Shown: positions 35,668 to 48,349 of the stretch, one piece after another
How positions within the stretch are numbered: position 1 is the first letter of the stretch
Layout of the letters: the number at the start of each line of letters is the position of its first letter
Assembly (NCBI GenBank): GCA_027924645.1
Contig: BSBN01001687.1
Span: 2,418,001-2,482,000, forward strand
Direction: 5' to 3'
From: Cunninghamia lanceolata
Lineage: Eukaryota > Streptophyta > Pinopsida > Cupressales > Cupressaceae
DNA length: 64,000 nt
Notes under the pieces: model-generated
What the model was told of the DNA's origin: nothing
Seen by the model: only the letters and a program-made list of their open reading frames with translations
The model's database searches: none
Translations under genes and position numbers: made by a program

Positions 35668-38067
35668 TGGTATCAAAGCTCCAGATCTGCAAGCCCCTTC
35701 CTAGATTGAGTAAAAATTTAGGTAAGAGATTTTGTAGGGTGCATTTTTGAGCAAAACGAACCTCACCATTGAGCCCAAAAGGCCTAAAACCCCTATTTTC
35801 ATATAAGATACTCTATATTTTGGTGACAAAAAAATTTTGTGTATTTTTTTAGGGTTTCAAGAAATTTAGGTCTGTGAAATCCATATGACCTGTATAGAAT
35901 CTGTATGGTTGTACACCACCTCAATTTCCATGCCATCTTGATTTTTGTGCAATTATTTTCTGAGTTGATTTTGATTTTGGAGCTGCCTCTGTTTGCATGC
36001 CATCTTGATTTCCGTGTCACCTCAGTTTCTGTGCCATCTTGATTTCTATGCACAGGTACAATTAAGTTTTTTTAATTAATTTCTTAATAAAAAAAGGTTT
36101 TTTATTTAGGAGCTAGCCCCTAGGGCTTAACTGTTGGTTGCATGGGTGACTAGCCCCAAGCTTCTAGGTGCCAGCCCCTAGGCTCTTAGATCCCGGTCAT
36201 GTGAGTGACCAGAGCCTTAGCTTCTAGCCTCTAGAGACTCAGCCCCTAGTCACACGGGCATCCAAGAGCCTCAGTAGTGCTTTTGTTTTCCCTCTTTGCC
36301 CTAAAGGAGTAGTTTTGGTAAATCGGTCATATCTTGAGTAAACGAAGTCAGATTTTTGAAAATGAATAGGTTCAGAAAGTTGGTTCTGAGCACAATCCAG
36401 TGGTGTAGGTATTTTTTCCAGATTTTTTTGCTGGTGACATTTATGTCTGTTTGAAGTCTAGATACCTTTTTTGGCCTCCAAGTTCATATTTTTTTTCCAT
36501 GATCTCTAATTTTCATGATTCTTGTGGCTTTGGAAAGGTATTGAGGAGCTCTACACAACCATCCATGCACTTTTTCCATATTCAGACCCATGTATTCTTT
36601 ATTTAGTTTGTCAATTTATGGCTTTTTTTTGATATTCTAGACATTTTGGCACCCGAAGAAGTTCTATTTGTTTTGTTGGGCTTCATTTATCAACATTAAT
36701 ACATATTCAGATTGTTGATCTTTGATTTGATTTATTTGAGGGGATATCATGGGTTTTGCTATTCACCCTTCTGTGGTAACATTGGGTAAGGATAATTACG
36801 AGTCTTAGTGAAAGGGCATCTTGACACATCTCAGGTGGCTTGATCTTTTGCCTTATCTTTATGGATTCATACTTGAACCAGATTCACCTGGGAGGAAATC
36901 TGCATGGGGAAATTATATTGATCATATTGTAGGATTGATTGGTTCTAGTGTTGATTTTGGCACTATGTGTTCCATCTTACATATTGAGTGCCCATGCACT
37001 CTTTAAACTTGCATTTGGGAGATCTATGTAGACCCACATATCTCTCCATTCCTAGATGATCTTGTTATGGATTGCCACACACCTCTTGATGATGCAGATC
37101 ATGCACCCTTTGATGATGATACAATTGAGGAGCTTGCATATTTGATAGGTCTTGCTAGTTCAGATGACACAAAGACTTCTCTTGCTTCTCCTTCTCCCCT
37201 TATCAAGATCACATCTTTATTACCTATTGCTACATCAAATTCTTTGCAATAGGACATTATCAGTCTTCCAGAAATAGATAATTGGGACACATATCTACCA
37301 AATATATCATTGTTGTTTGTAGAGTCCCACCTTGTAGATTTGGAGGACCACATTGAGGACATTTGACTTCTATTTGAAGATAGCTTTGATGGAGTTGCAT
37401 AACCATTATATTCTTCAGAGATTGTTCTTCATCCTTCTCTTCTTGAGTCACAATTTGGCAGTGGATTGGAGACTTTTGAGCAGTTGTTAGGAGCATCATT
37501 GTTGTCTTTGGATCATGTGCAGAGTTCAGAGACATTTATCCTTCTTCCTATATATTCCTATCCAGAATGGGAAGACATTATGCACACATCTGTAGTTCTA
37601 TTCTTTCCAAGGGGAGGAATGTTGTTCGATGTTCATGGGTCTTCATCTTTATTCTATATGGAGCATCTTCCAGCACTGCAGGAGTCATCTTGAGGAGCGG
37701 CTACATGGTCTCTCTTCTCACCTCTATTTTGGGAGGGAGCATTTCCTCGCATGGGGTTTCATCCTTCTCACTTCTGGGGGGGTGACCAGACCTTCTCTCT
37801 ACATCCTCTCTTATGGGGGGTTGTATATCTATTGATTGTATTTTCATGATGGATTTAGTCCTTGAGGGGTCTTAGATGTTGAGTCTTTCCTCCATCACTT
37901 ATTTTGTATTTTCTCTCTTTTGGAGAGGAGTTTTCTCCCACTGGGTTTTTCTCCTTTTCTCCACTTTATGAGAGATTCTTATTGTACATGGGTACCTAAT
38001 ATGGCCTTGTAGCTAGGACCCATCTTTGCATGTTTTTCATTTCTCCCTAAGTTGCACTTAAGGGGGG
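35668..38067 (+). pseudogene. Interior of the nested element, possible gag remnant
   Basis: Open stretches are at about 36740-37005, 37067-37252 and 37466-37693 in shifting frames. The first, following LGKDNYES and including THLRWLDLLPYLYGFI, vaguely recalls the N-terminal part of a copia gag (LDG-NY-xW then a helix). The remainder has repeated TTTTCTCC/GGGGG-type sequence near 37720-38060 typical of the 3' untranslated part of such elements. No enzyme domain. Confidence 0.4.
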
Positions 38068-38329
38068 TGTTGGTGTAATTAAATATTTAATTACACTTTA
38101 TTAAGTTGACTTAGGGCTAATTTTAGTCTTAGGTTATTCTTAAGTCATATTAGGGTTTTTTATCTTGAAAATATAAAAGAAAGTTCTCACATGTAATTCA
38201 TTAATCCAATTTCATTAATTGCATCCAATATTGTGGAAATTCATCCTCTTTACTTTTTTCTCTTGTAGAAGGTAAATCCTAGGTTTTACAGGTGATCCTA
38301 GTGGCTTGAGTCAATCAGTGACTCTCACA
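38068..38329 (+). repeat. 3' LTR of the nested element (262 bp)
   Basis: Near-identical to 35406-35667, preceded by the purine tract AAGGGGGG. Confidence 0.9.
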
Positions 38330-39176
38330 CCATAGATTCACTGGCCATGACACCAAAATATGTTTGCATCTCAAGCACATAGTATAAGACCTCATTGATC
38401 AAAATGTCATCTAGGTCTCTGGTGTGAACGATAAAGGAAACAAGTCTGTTACTCCATCCAACCATCATCTATAGATCTATACCAATCCATTTCCATGCCA
38501 TTCATCTAACTTCATAGACCTTCCATCCTTATTTGTGGCACTAAATACGACTATTGATGTTCCTTCTTCTTCCTCTATCGAAATTGTAGGAATGGTGGAC
38601 ATTCGCTCTTGCCTGACTAGAGAGCGTACTGTTCCCAAACCTATCATGACTTTCTCTCCCTATGATATCCTTATGAATATATATGAGGGTAGTTTATACA
38701 TTACCACCGAGGTCAATGAGAAACCTGTAAAGGGTGTCCTAATTGACCCTGCTTGCTTGGTAAATGTAATTACAGAGGAATTTCTATATATCCACGAGTT
38801 GTATAAGGAGGTGTACAAACAATCAAAGGTCTATATATGGTCCCATGATTGGATGTCTTGCCCCACTCTAAGTTTGCTTTCCCTTGCTATCTAGGTTGGA
38901 CCCAAGGCCCTGGACATGTCTTCCTTGATCATTCCCACCTCAGATTATTTTTGTTTGAATCTGGGCCATCCATGGCCCGCTTCTATGAAAGTGGTCCCCT
39001 TTGTAGTCCATAATTGTCTAAAGTTTCCCCATGACAATGTAGTGCATACAATTTTCCATAGTAGATTTAAGCCTCTTTGCATGCGTGGTAACGTTTCCTT
39101 AGACAACTTTTGGTCGGCCCTAACAGAGCCGGTCCAACCGTGTAATCTTCTTGTTTTTATCATATCAGAAGTTTAG
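38330..39176 (+). pseudogene. End of gag and gypsy protease relic
   Basis: After the nested element the gag tail resumes (GHDTKICLHLKH, then DLIDQNVI). From 38535 the frame carries a protease-like region: PVKGVLIDPACLVNVIT occupies the place of the retropepsin active site, but the D-S/T-G triplet has become Asp-Pro-Ala. The following part GHPWPASMKVVP ... CLKFPHDNVVHTI ... FKPLC matches the conserved stretch after the protease in this gypsy group (LGRPWxHxxKAVPS...CLKFPHNG). Stops at 38892 (TAG) and 39174. Protease activity is ruled out. Confidence 0.7.
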
Positions 39177-41907
39177 AGCCAATCAGATTGCATAATTGTC
39201 AGGTGTCCCTTCCTCTTTGTCTCTTGCAATTGCTTCTCCCTTAGTGTCTCTGCCTTCAGAGGTTGCTTCTATTCCTTCTATTGCCCCATTGGTAGAAAAA
39301 GGAAATCAACCTATGTAGAGTGCACCTCCCCATTCCCATGCTCTTGGTTCATATTCAATGGTCCCACCTCTAACCTTGTGCTCGAGGCTGAAAGGTCCAC
39401 CACAAGCACAGCCTTGTGCATTGCACATTCTTGGGATTTCTCAGCCTTCAGTAGTTACTTTTGTTCCTCCTGCCTCCTTGGTGACATGAGGAAAGTAACC
39501 CATGCTGAGCGATTCTCCTCCCCCTCCCCCTCCTTAGGTTCCTCTGGCTTCGGCGGCTAATCATGTTCCTCCAGTCTCGTTGAAGACACAAGGAAACCAA
39601 CTCGTGTCATATTTTCCTTCCCCTCCCCCAGTGGTTTCCCAACCTTCGGTGGTTCCATCTATTCCTCCTATTTTGGAGGCAATGGATGAAACAAAACTCA
39701 TGTTCGAAGACCTCCTAGCTCCATTAGCAGAGGCCTTGACTCGCACTTGGCACAATGAACTTATGAGAGATCACAAGCATTGTTGATGTACTACAACTTG
39801 TGAGCATGTTGGTGATGCATAGTCTCTCCCTAAGCAATATCCTCCTATGCAACTGCCACCCGATTTGGCTTCTCCTTTAGTGTCAGCCTTCTCTTTCCTA
39901 GCTAGTGTCTCTTCCTTCCTTGACTCCTGCTCCTCCTTAGTTGGATGTAGATGGTCATCGCCCCAAAAGGGTGTAGGTTTTCTTAGCTCCTTCTATGGAG
40001 GACCCTATCCTCCCTTCCATTCCTAACATGCCACCTTTCTCTGAACCCTTGGACCTTCCTAACGTCAGTGTTATTTCTAGCGCCACCCTCTTTTATCTTG
40101 TTCCCTTCCAACGTACCCTCCATATAGTCTTTCCCAATATCCTCTGTCCTTCCACCATAGATATTGAAATTCCCCATCCACTACATAAACACAAACCCGA
40201 GCATCACCCTACCTTACCATTTCACAAACCAACACACATGCCACCGTCTCCGCCACCTCTTAGCCCTTTTACAACACTTCCAACTGTGGAGGTTGTTCCT
40301 CCACATGTGCTTCTCAGTGCTCACATTTCTACTAACATCACTGATGAGCCACATTTGGTTCACTATTCTGACAATGACTGTTGATTCCTCCACTGCAGAG
40401 AAAATCTTTGAGTCCATCCTGGATATCCCCTGATTGTCCATGATTTTCACAAAATTGTTGACAATTGCTTCTACCAATGCTCAAGAGGATCATGTTCCTA
40501 CTGTTGATCCTCTACACTTGGTTCTAGAGGAGTCTGCTTGTACCATTGTTAGTGTGGTCCCTTTGTTAGCTAGTCCTCCATCCCCTTATGATAGTCAAGA
40601 TTGGGACATGGATGATCGAATGATGCTTGTACCTTTGTCTTATGTGTTTATATGTGTTTGCATGCTTGCTTGTCATGTTTTTCCCATGTGAATGTGTTTT
40701 ATATGTTTTTTAGTTCTTCTTGGAGGACCCATGATGCCATTGTAGACACATGGATACAAGCAAAATAAAAATGCTGTGACATTCTTCTCTATGTTGTTTA
40801 ATTTCTTAGTTTGACATTTTGGGGATGATGCAAAGCATTGGAAGATTTAGCTTCTTTCCATGTTGACCCAAAACGTTTATTTTTATTTTATTTCGTGTGG
40901 CATTCTTCCTTTGTGCTTGTATTTTTACATGCTTAGAGAATGATGACAATTATTTTTAGTTGTCCCTTGATGATTCCCTTCCCGAAATGCATACTGATCC
41001 CAAAGCATGTAGATCCCTTTGTGTCTTTGGTGATGTTGCTTTTTTATGTGACATGTGTTTGCATTGTTGGGTGTCATACCATGCTTACACAATCTATTTT
41101 GTATCATTCCTATAGCATCAGTACCCTTGTTGCCTCCTCTTCAGGGGCATCTTCTTTCTCTTGACACAACTTTCAAAACATACCTTCCCATATAGATATG
41201 TTTCCTAAAGCTCTCTTCCCCTTATTTTACCTTAAAATCAATTGCATATTGTTGCTATATGTAATTATTTTAAGGTGGGGGCATACTTTTACACTTTTCC
41301 ACTTTCACACACATCACATTGATGACACACTCCTTGAAGCATTTCTCTTGGCAACATTAGTAGCTTGTGGTCCTAAGCAGATACACTTGCTTAGACTAAT
41401 CACCCTTTTCAGCTATCTCTTTGCACTCATCGTGAGTCACTTAACAACGCATTTTGTTAGACCTAATGGCCCACAAGATTCTGGTATGGTTCCTAGCTCT
41501 ATAGTGTGCTAGCCCTAGAACCATACTTGGCATCCTTCTAGGTCTTGTAGTGTGCTAGATATGCCACTTTTGTATTACTTTCTTTGCTCTCTTGCGTATG
41601 ATTAGTGTTAGATAGTAGGAGAATGTGCATTAGATTATATGGTTTGCTAAATTTGATATTTAAGCAAATCATATATGATCTAATCCTTTTAACATATATA
41701 TTATATATGTGGTTCTGACATTGCCACTTATGTAGGTTTTATTCTCTAATACTGTGGTTTTACAGGTTCTTTGCTTGGGGGCTTCACTCCTTGGATTGAA
41801 GAATCCTATGGATCCTCTATTAGGGTTAAACTTGCGATGTTATTTTCTTTTCTATTTTAGGGTAGCATATCACCTAGGGTCATAACCTCGCTAAAGTGGG
41901 GGCTAAA
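39177..41907 (+). other. Interior of the gypsy relic without pol; Pro/Ser-rich open stretches
   Basis: Short frames (39378-39560, 39580-39786, 39995-40384, 40434-40691) are Pro/Ser-rich and could descend from the linker before RT, but no RT, RNase H or integrase motif is seen. The tract CTAAAGTGGGGGCTAAA at about 41891-41907 abuts the 3' LTR. Confidence 0.55.
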
Positions 41908-42566
41908 TGTAACATAAAAAATTGCACACCCTTGCAATTTCACGCTACTTTTTGCACTCTTTTTGGTGTTCGCTCCCTTATCATGTTTTTAGGCTCATTT
42001 TAGCCTTGCCTTAGCCTTTTTATTGTAAGCACATGTGCTTTTGTCTTATGTTCAACCCTTTGTGTTTGTTTTTGTGAAAATATGTTTTAGTGCATTTTTT
42101 ATCTTGTTGTCCTATGGTGTTCCATGTGACTAGGAACATAAGTTTCCTAGATGCTAGTGCTTAGCGTGGATTTTCACACACTGTGCTAGTGTCTTGTGCC
42201 TATATGGCGCTAGGTGAGTGTTTATGGGCATTACTGGCCACCTCTAGCGATGATTTAAGGTTCTAGTAATGCTTTTGTGCCGCCTAGAACATCTTCATTT
42301 GACCCTATCTCTTTATTTTTCCTCACATTATAATTTTAGGAATTCCATCTTTCATTCTCATGTTGGTGAACTCTCTCTTGGATCTGCAACTTTTGTGAAT
42401 TTTTGTGAAGCTTGACTCTATTGGTGATCTCCTACCACATTTTACTATGCTCCTTCAAGTCTCCTTTGCAGTTGTGCTCTTTTGGTTCATGTTCATGTGA
42501 GTTCTTGGAGGGCTTTGTGCTTTCCTTCATAGGGTTTTATGAAACCATTTCTTGTTGGTTAGTTAA
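41908..42566 (+). repeat. 3' LTR of the gag-protease gypsy relic, truncated
   Basis: Starts TGTAACATAAAAAATTGCAC and follows 31963 onward at lower identity, losing similarity after GGTTAGTT at about 42566. Confidence 0.75.
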
Positions 42567-43974
42567 GCTGATAGGCTTTTACTATGGGAGCTTTTGCTCC
42601 AAAATCTTCCCAAAACTATTCTTTTTTTCCCACAACTAATTCAGTATGGTCGGAAACTACTTGAAAACATGGTAGGTTTATGCAACATACTTGGTAATTT
42701 CTAGGTGTTCACTTGGGTTTAATGTGGCTAAACTCTTGCCTACATGTTTTGAAATGAGGAGACACATGTCAATAAAGTCATTCCCAATCCCTTTCACGCT
42801 AAACCTCTCTTGGCCCATCATCCTGGGCCCTTGAAATTTGGAGGAAGCTACTTGTCAGGCACCTTGAATGGTAGGTAGGCAAATTCCTGCACTGGCACCT
42901 TCAAATACACCCAAAAACAACTATAAATCTCACATCCAGCGAGAAAGATAGTGAAAGAAGATGAACTGTTCAAACACACGGAGAGGAAGGCCCTCCAACG
43001 TCATGGCCCTGGGCAACTAGTGTGATCGCAAATTTAGTTGGAATTAATGTAGTATAGGGTTCCCATAAATAATGTAATATAGGGATCCCAGTTTATTAAT
43101 ACCTTTGACCCATATCCTAGAACAAGGCTATTTTGAATTTATCTGTGTTGTTTGGTCACAGACTAACTGGCTATAAGTAAGTTCTTTACTTTTTAATTTG
43201 AGTTGTTAAGGCTCAAAGATCAAATGCTAGTCTTGGCATATTTAGAAGTTCTAGTTTGATCGAACTTAGTTGAGGAGGTTATGCATGGCATGCACTTTTA
43301 GATGCAACAAGAGCTTACCCTTGCCTAGCATGGGAATTGAATCTAGATCTTTGGTGTAATGTGGTCATTCTTTATTGCTCAGTCACACCCAAATCCAATG
43401 GTTTCGCCCACTTCCCTGATAAGAGGGTTCCCTCCATCTAACTATGGAAAATGCCGACGGCAGAAGAATATCAATAGTTTTATTTAAGGGCACACTACTT
43501 ACATAGCTTATAGGTCAATAAAACTACACATTTTTTCAAAAAATGAGAGGATAAACAAAGAATTGCCTGAAAGCAACATGCCAAAATCCAAGCCATTGTG
43601 CCTATTATTATTAATTTTGTTTGGAAATTCCCTTGCTTTTGTTAAATTTTCCTCTTCAACAAATGTATGTCGAGACTCAATCATCGAGATGTCACTCATA
43701 GATATCAAGCACACAATGGATTTACTTTCACCTTGCCCAATAAAGACTCACTTAAAAGGATAATTTTTTTTTTTTTTTTACATTTTATAAAGTTTAAAAT
43801 AGATATTAAATTTTTTTTTTATTATATTATTATTGGTGGCATAGATTTTGATAAGAAACTTTAAATTTTTTATAATTTTTAAAAATTATAAATTAATATA
43901 TTTTTAAATATATTTTTTTTTCACATTTATTATTATTTTTTAATTAACATTTTTACATTTATAATCCTCCATAC
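42567..43974. other. No gene recognised
   Basis: Mixed sequence without domains; 43760-43960 is almost pure A+T. The last five bases, CATAC, are the target duplication of the next element. Confidence 0.6.
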
Positions 43975-45127
43975 TGTTGGGTGAATATTTTGTCTTCAAC
44001 TAACTGAAGGGAAAATGGTTATATCGACCATAGTGTAATGAGATAAATCTCTCCTCTCAGCAAGGGGAGGTTCCCAATCAATTATCACAAACTTATGGAA
44101 GGTATCGATCGACAACTCTCACCGTCATTGCATGTGATGTAAAATGGGTTTGGTGTTTGGTCGAAACAAACCACCGCCGATTCAAAACCTAAAGACCTAA
44201 ACCTAAATGAAACTAAGTCATGAGCCATAGAAAATAGTTGGGAAAGTCTAGTATGGTTTAGAGCGAAAATAGCTAGGATTGTCACGACGTAGATACAAAT
44301 CAAAAAGAGATATAACCAAAGATGCGTTTAACGACAAGTTTAAACAATTAAAACAAATCTATTCTTAAACAATCAACAAGCCCTAGATGCAAAGAAACAC
44401 AAAATAAAAATGAATCCCAACCTGATAAAAATGATACCACCCTTGGTTTTTCGCGATGGAACCTCTAGATTGCAAGAATCATGAACTCAATAAGGTGTAA
44501 CTGCAGGTTGCAACGAGGTCAACTTAGGTGAAATAAAATGAAAAACACAATGAAAGCAATTTAAAAGAAACTTAGAAACTTAACACGAAACTATAAAAAA
44601 TGCCATTAATGTCACATGAGTTAACTCGTGGTGACATTAATGGCATGTTTCGATGGTGCTTTTTACCGCCCCGACACATGAAGATAAAGATGCGTGAGTG
44701 GTAGAATTCATCGACATTGTATCTTACCCGAACATACAAGCATGTAGAAGAGGCACTTTTTGCTGATTTGACATATTAAAACAAAAAGGTGCATAGGCGG
44801 TAAAATTCACCGACATTGCACTTGGAAAGAAAACATAGATGTATGAGCAGCGAATTTAGCCGACATTGCACATCAACTTAAAAATTATTTCTAACACCTT
44901 TAAAAGGTCAAAATTGATATTTTGATAAACTTGCACACTAGTCAAATTTTGTGAATTTCGATAAATTGACTAAGGGGAACATCACAAGCTATTTCAACGA
45001 TGTCAGACGACTTCACACGAGGCCAAGAGAACCTGTCTCGATTTGCGAACTTAGAATGTAGATAACGAAACATACAAGTTTCATAGGGGGTTGTCTACAA
45101 AAACGAGCGTAGCTAATTTTGAGAACA
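43975..45127 (-). repeat. 3' LTR of the Tat-like element (1153 bp)
   Basis: The minus strand starts TGTTCTCAAAAT at 45127 and ends CACCCAACA at 43975. It contains a 14-bp-arm hairpin at 44602-44615/44631-44644. No clear purine tract is visible before the LTR start. Confidence 0.9.
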
Positions 45128-45317
45128 ACAGCTGGTTCTAACTGGGGAACTTCCATCGATTGAACTTTGAGATGATCAAAGGGAGAAGAATCCAGTCCCT
45201 AAGTGCCTTCATCCATGCCATTAGGCCATAGAGTCAAGCTACTAAAAAGAAAAAGATACAAAAGACTAAACAAAAACACAAAAATATACAAATGTACAAA
45301 TGAACTTATCTGGTACT

Positions 45318-46543
45318 TCAAGGATTGAAGTGTTTCAGATGTTGTCCACTGTGAGGAAGAAAGAATGGTGTTCCATCCAGATACTCCAGCAAAAAGATAT
45401 TTTCACCACATAACTGATGAATGGTAAATGGACCTCTCCATAAGGAATCAAATTTCCTATGCATTCCTTTTGGTTCTCTCCTCTTGTCCCATAACAAGAC
45501 TTGATCTTGAATTTGAAACTCACGAGCCTTTGCTTTCTTCTTAAAGAGTTTCTTCACCTGACTCTCATGTTCAATGATACGATCTATTACCATAGCTCGC
45601 TTCTCCTCAAGTTCAGTTAGGTACATGATCCTTTTGTCAATAGAACTTTCAAAAGTTCTATCTTCCACTGCCTTTGCCAACTTTAGTGCAGGCAACTCCA
45701 AGGTAATAGTAGTAACCAGATTTTTGTTACTTGATTCCACCTGACCATTTCCTTGCAGATAATAGTCTGAAGAGTGGGAAAGAATGATCCCATGCTCGTA
45801 GTAGCCAGTAATCTCGTGGGAAGAGAAACAACTAGCATTGTCTGCTACAATCTTGTTTGGGACTCCAAATCGGGAAATAATGTTTTCCTTAAGGAAATTA
45901 CATACCATTTTAGAAGTAGCATGCTTAACTGGGATGACTTCCACCCACTTGGTAAATAATCTGTTGCGGTGAGAACATAGTTGTGTCCCACACTTGATGG
46001 TGGGTTCACAGCGCCAATGAAGTTGATGCCCCATTGCTGACAAGGTTCTTCAATCACAACCGACTTGAGAGGTAATGCGGCCAACTTAGGTTTCCCAACA
46101 AACTGTTGACACAACTCACACCTATATACCCAATTGTATGCATCCTAAAATAGTGTGGGCCAATAGTATCTAGCCTGCAAAATCTTGTGAGCCGTCATAG
46201 GTGCAAAAAAATATCCTCCACAGGCCAAATTGTGGAAAGACTCTAGAAGTCTACTTTGTTGCGCTTTATCCATGCAACGGAGAAATACTCCATGAAGGCT
46301 TCTTTTGTACAAACCATTGTCCCATAGGACATAGTTAGCTGCCTTCAATTTAACAATTCTTTTCTCCTTATAAGATAGATGGGAAGGACACTCACCATAG
46401 GTAAGAAAATGAGCAATATTTGAATACCACTCATCTATAGTTCTGACAAAAAGAACAGTTGGCATATCCTCAACTTCTTCTTCATCCCCTATCTCCTTTG
46501 GTACATTGTCAGTGATCAATTGACACACACCTCTACCACACAC
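45318..46543 (-). pseudogene. Integrase of the Tat-like element
   Basis: The HHCC zinc domain is complete: His in SFHNLACGG, His in TAHKIL, then CELC, with TAG at 46147-46145 between the pairs. The catalytic core has all three acidic residues, in TATDY (about 45968), VADNAS (about 45838) and GQVESS (about 45740), but a frameshift near 45960 separates the first from the others. After ESSNKN about 50-60 residues usual for the family are missing and the sequence jumps to ELPALKLAKAVED. The C-terminal part with a chromodomain-less SH3-like stretch (FQIQDQVLLWDKRR ... KFDSLWRGPF) runs to the end near the LTR. Confidence 0.85.
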
Positions 46544-48206
46544 AAGTTTGGTAGGTTTGATATCAAGATCAAACTCCTGGATCTTAGCAATCTAATTGCC
46601 TCTTTTGGTTCCGAACTCCTGCTGAGTCAGAATAGACTTTACTGTTGTATCAGGCACCAGAACAATAGTATGTGAATTCAGAATATAGAACCAGAAATGC
46701 TTTACCGCCTTGACCACGGCATAAGCATGCTTCTCCATATTTGAATATTTCAATTCATGAGATTTGAGAGGGCAACTCATAAATGATATGGGGGATTCCA
46801 CACCTTCTTCATTCTGCTGAACCAGAATAGATGAAAGTGTATGTTTAGAAGCATAGCTATATACTACGAAATCTTTGGTATAGTCAGGACAAACAAGTAC
46901 TGGAGCATGAGTAATAGACCTCTTGACATCCTCAAATTCCGCTTTGCCTTCCGCATTCCAATGGAAAGTAGCCTTACCCTTCATCATGTTGATGATGTGA
47001 CAAGTTTTTTCTGCCAATTCTGGAATGAACCTCCACAAAAAATTCACCTTTCTGAAGAAAGAATGAACTGTGGCCTTACTAGCAGGCAAAGTAAGACTCT
47101 GAATAGATTTGAATCTTTCTAAGTCAATTTTAGTGCCTTCTTGGGATACAATGTGACCGAGAAGCTTACCTTCTATAACCCCAAAAACTGACTTCTTAGG
47201 GTTGAGAGAAATACCATTTTGCTGACATCGTTCCAGCACTTGTCGTAAATGGTACGCATGATCATGACGTTGTTTGGAGAATATAGTCAAGTCATCAAGA
47301 TACACCATGATGAACTTCCCCATCTCATCTCTGAAGGCAAGGTCCATTGCTCTCTGGAATGTGGTGCTAGCATTGATCAAACCAAAAGGCATCTTGCGAT
47401 AAGCAAAAGTGCCCCAAGGTGTTGTGAAAACAATCTTGTCCTGATCTGCTTCGTTGACCTCTACTTGATTATATCCTGAAAAACCGTCTAACATAGACAA
47501 CATTTCTGAACCAATTACTGTTTGTAACACTTGGTCCATGATGGGTAGGGGGTAATTATCCTTTAGAGAAGATTGGTTGAGATTCTTGAAATCAACGCAA
47601 ATACAAATTTCTCCGTTCTTCTTCCTTACAGGAACTATATTCGCGATCCAGGTGGAGTGATGAATTGGAAAGGTTATTCTTGCATTCAACATTTTCTGAA
47701 TCTCAGAAAGGATAGTACCTAATAATTTGGGATTGTATTGCCTTTGTTTCTGCTTGTGAGGCAATGACCCAACTTTAAGAGGAATTTCATGCTGAATCTC
47801 CTTAGGCCCGAAGGACTTCAGATCATCAGAAGAATACGCCAAAACATCAATGTAATGACGAAGGAGTGTAATGAATTGGAACTTCTCATCGGTAGTGCAA
47901 CACTTCCCAGTGTTAACCATTTTGGGATCTGCCTCAGAACTCAAATTTACTTGTTCAAATTCCATAGAAGAACTTGAATCAAGTTGTTGCTGCTGTTTAA
48001 TATATCTGTCATGCTTATCAAATAGCTTTTCCAGAGAAACCAAACCTTTTGGAATCTTATTCCCTTTCACTTGAAGAAACTCTACACCAATTTGTGAATC
48101 TATTTCAGAAACATATTCCCGTGGTGGAGATTCACTACCTTCAAAATAGAGCTCATCAAAGCTATCTGTCTTTTCCAAGAAAGATATGATTTAGTTATCA
48201 CCATTG
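46544..48206 (-). pseudogene. Reverse transcriptase and gypsy RNase H of the Tat-like element
   Basis: The longest open part is 48178-46592. A linker (KGLVSLEKLFDKHD) precedes RT with VPVRKKNGEICICVDFKNLN, LSMLDGFSGYNQV, FTTPWGTFAYRKMPFGLINA and VYLDDLTIF (YxDD at about 47290-47303), all well preserved. RNase H follows: FVVYSYASKHTL has lost the first catalytic Asp, while MEKHAYAVVKAVKHF keeps the Glu. TAG at 46594-46592 stands where this family has Trp. Tat-group gypsy RNase H domains are often degenerate, compensated by the second RNase H. The frame starts immediately beside the insertion at 48207. Confidence 0.9.
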
Positions 48207-48349
48207 AACACTGTGGTGTGGTTACACAACACGCCCCATTTTGACTTGGCAAAACAGGGACCCAACTTTTTGGCTTGGCTTGTGTTGTCTGCTTTCTGGC
48301 GGTTTGGTAAAAGTAAATCGTGTGCATCATCATGTGGAGCCAGGATGAG

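Larger units (their letters stand above)
35406..38329 (+). mobile_element. Nested small LTR retroelement (2.9 kb, non-autonomous copia-like)
   Basis: Two 262-bp LTRs (35406-35667 and 38068-38329) differ at only a few sites. Termini are TGTTGG...CTCACA. Flanking target duplications are CCACA (35401-35405) and CCATA (38330-38334), one base apart. The primer site TGGTATCAAAGCTCC follows the 5' LTR and a purine tract AAGGGGGG precedes the 3' LTR. The insert interrupts the gag of the surrounding gypsy relic and is younger than it. The 2.4-kb interior lacks protease, integrase and RT. Confidence 0.9.
31963..42566 (+). mobile_element. Ty3/gypsy relic with gag and protease only, carrying a nested LTR element
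   Basis: TGTAAC... at 31963 and 41908 starts two diverged direct repeats that match for about 650 bp (TTTTTAGGCTCATTT, GTTCAACCCTTTGTG and others). Between them lie a gag frame, a separate 2.9-kb LTR element inserted in gag, a protease relic and about 2.7 kb without RT or integrase. The 3' copy stops matching at about 42566, so its end is lost. No target duplication could be set because of that truncation. Length without the nested element is about 7.7 kb. Confidence 0.75.
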
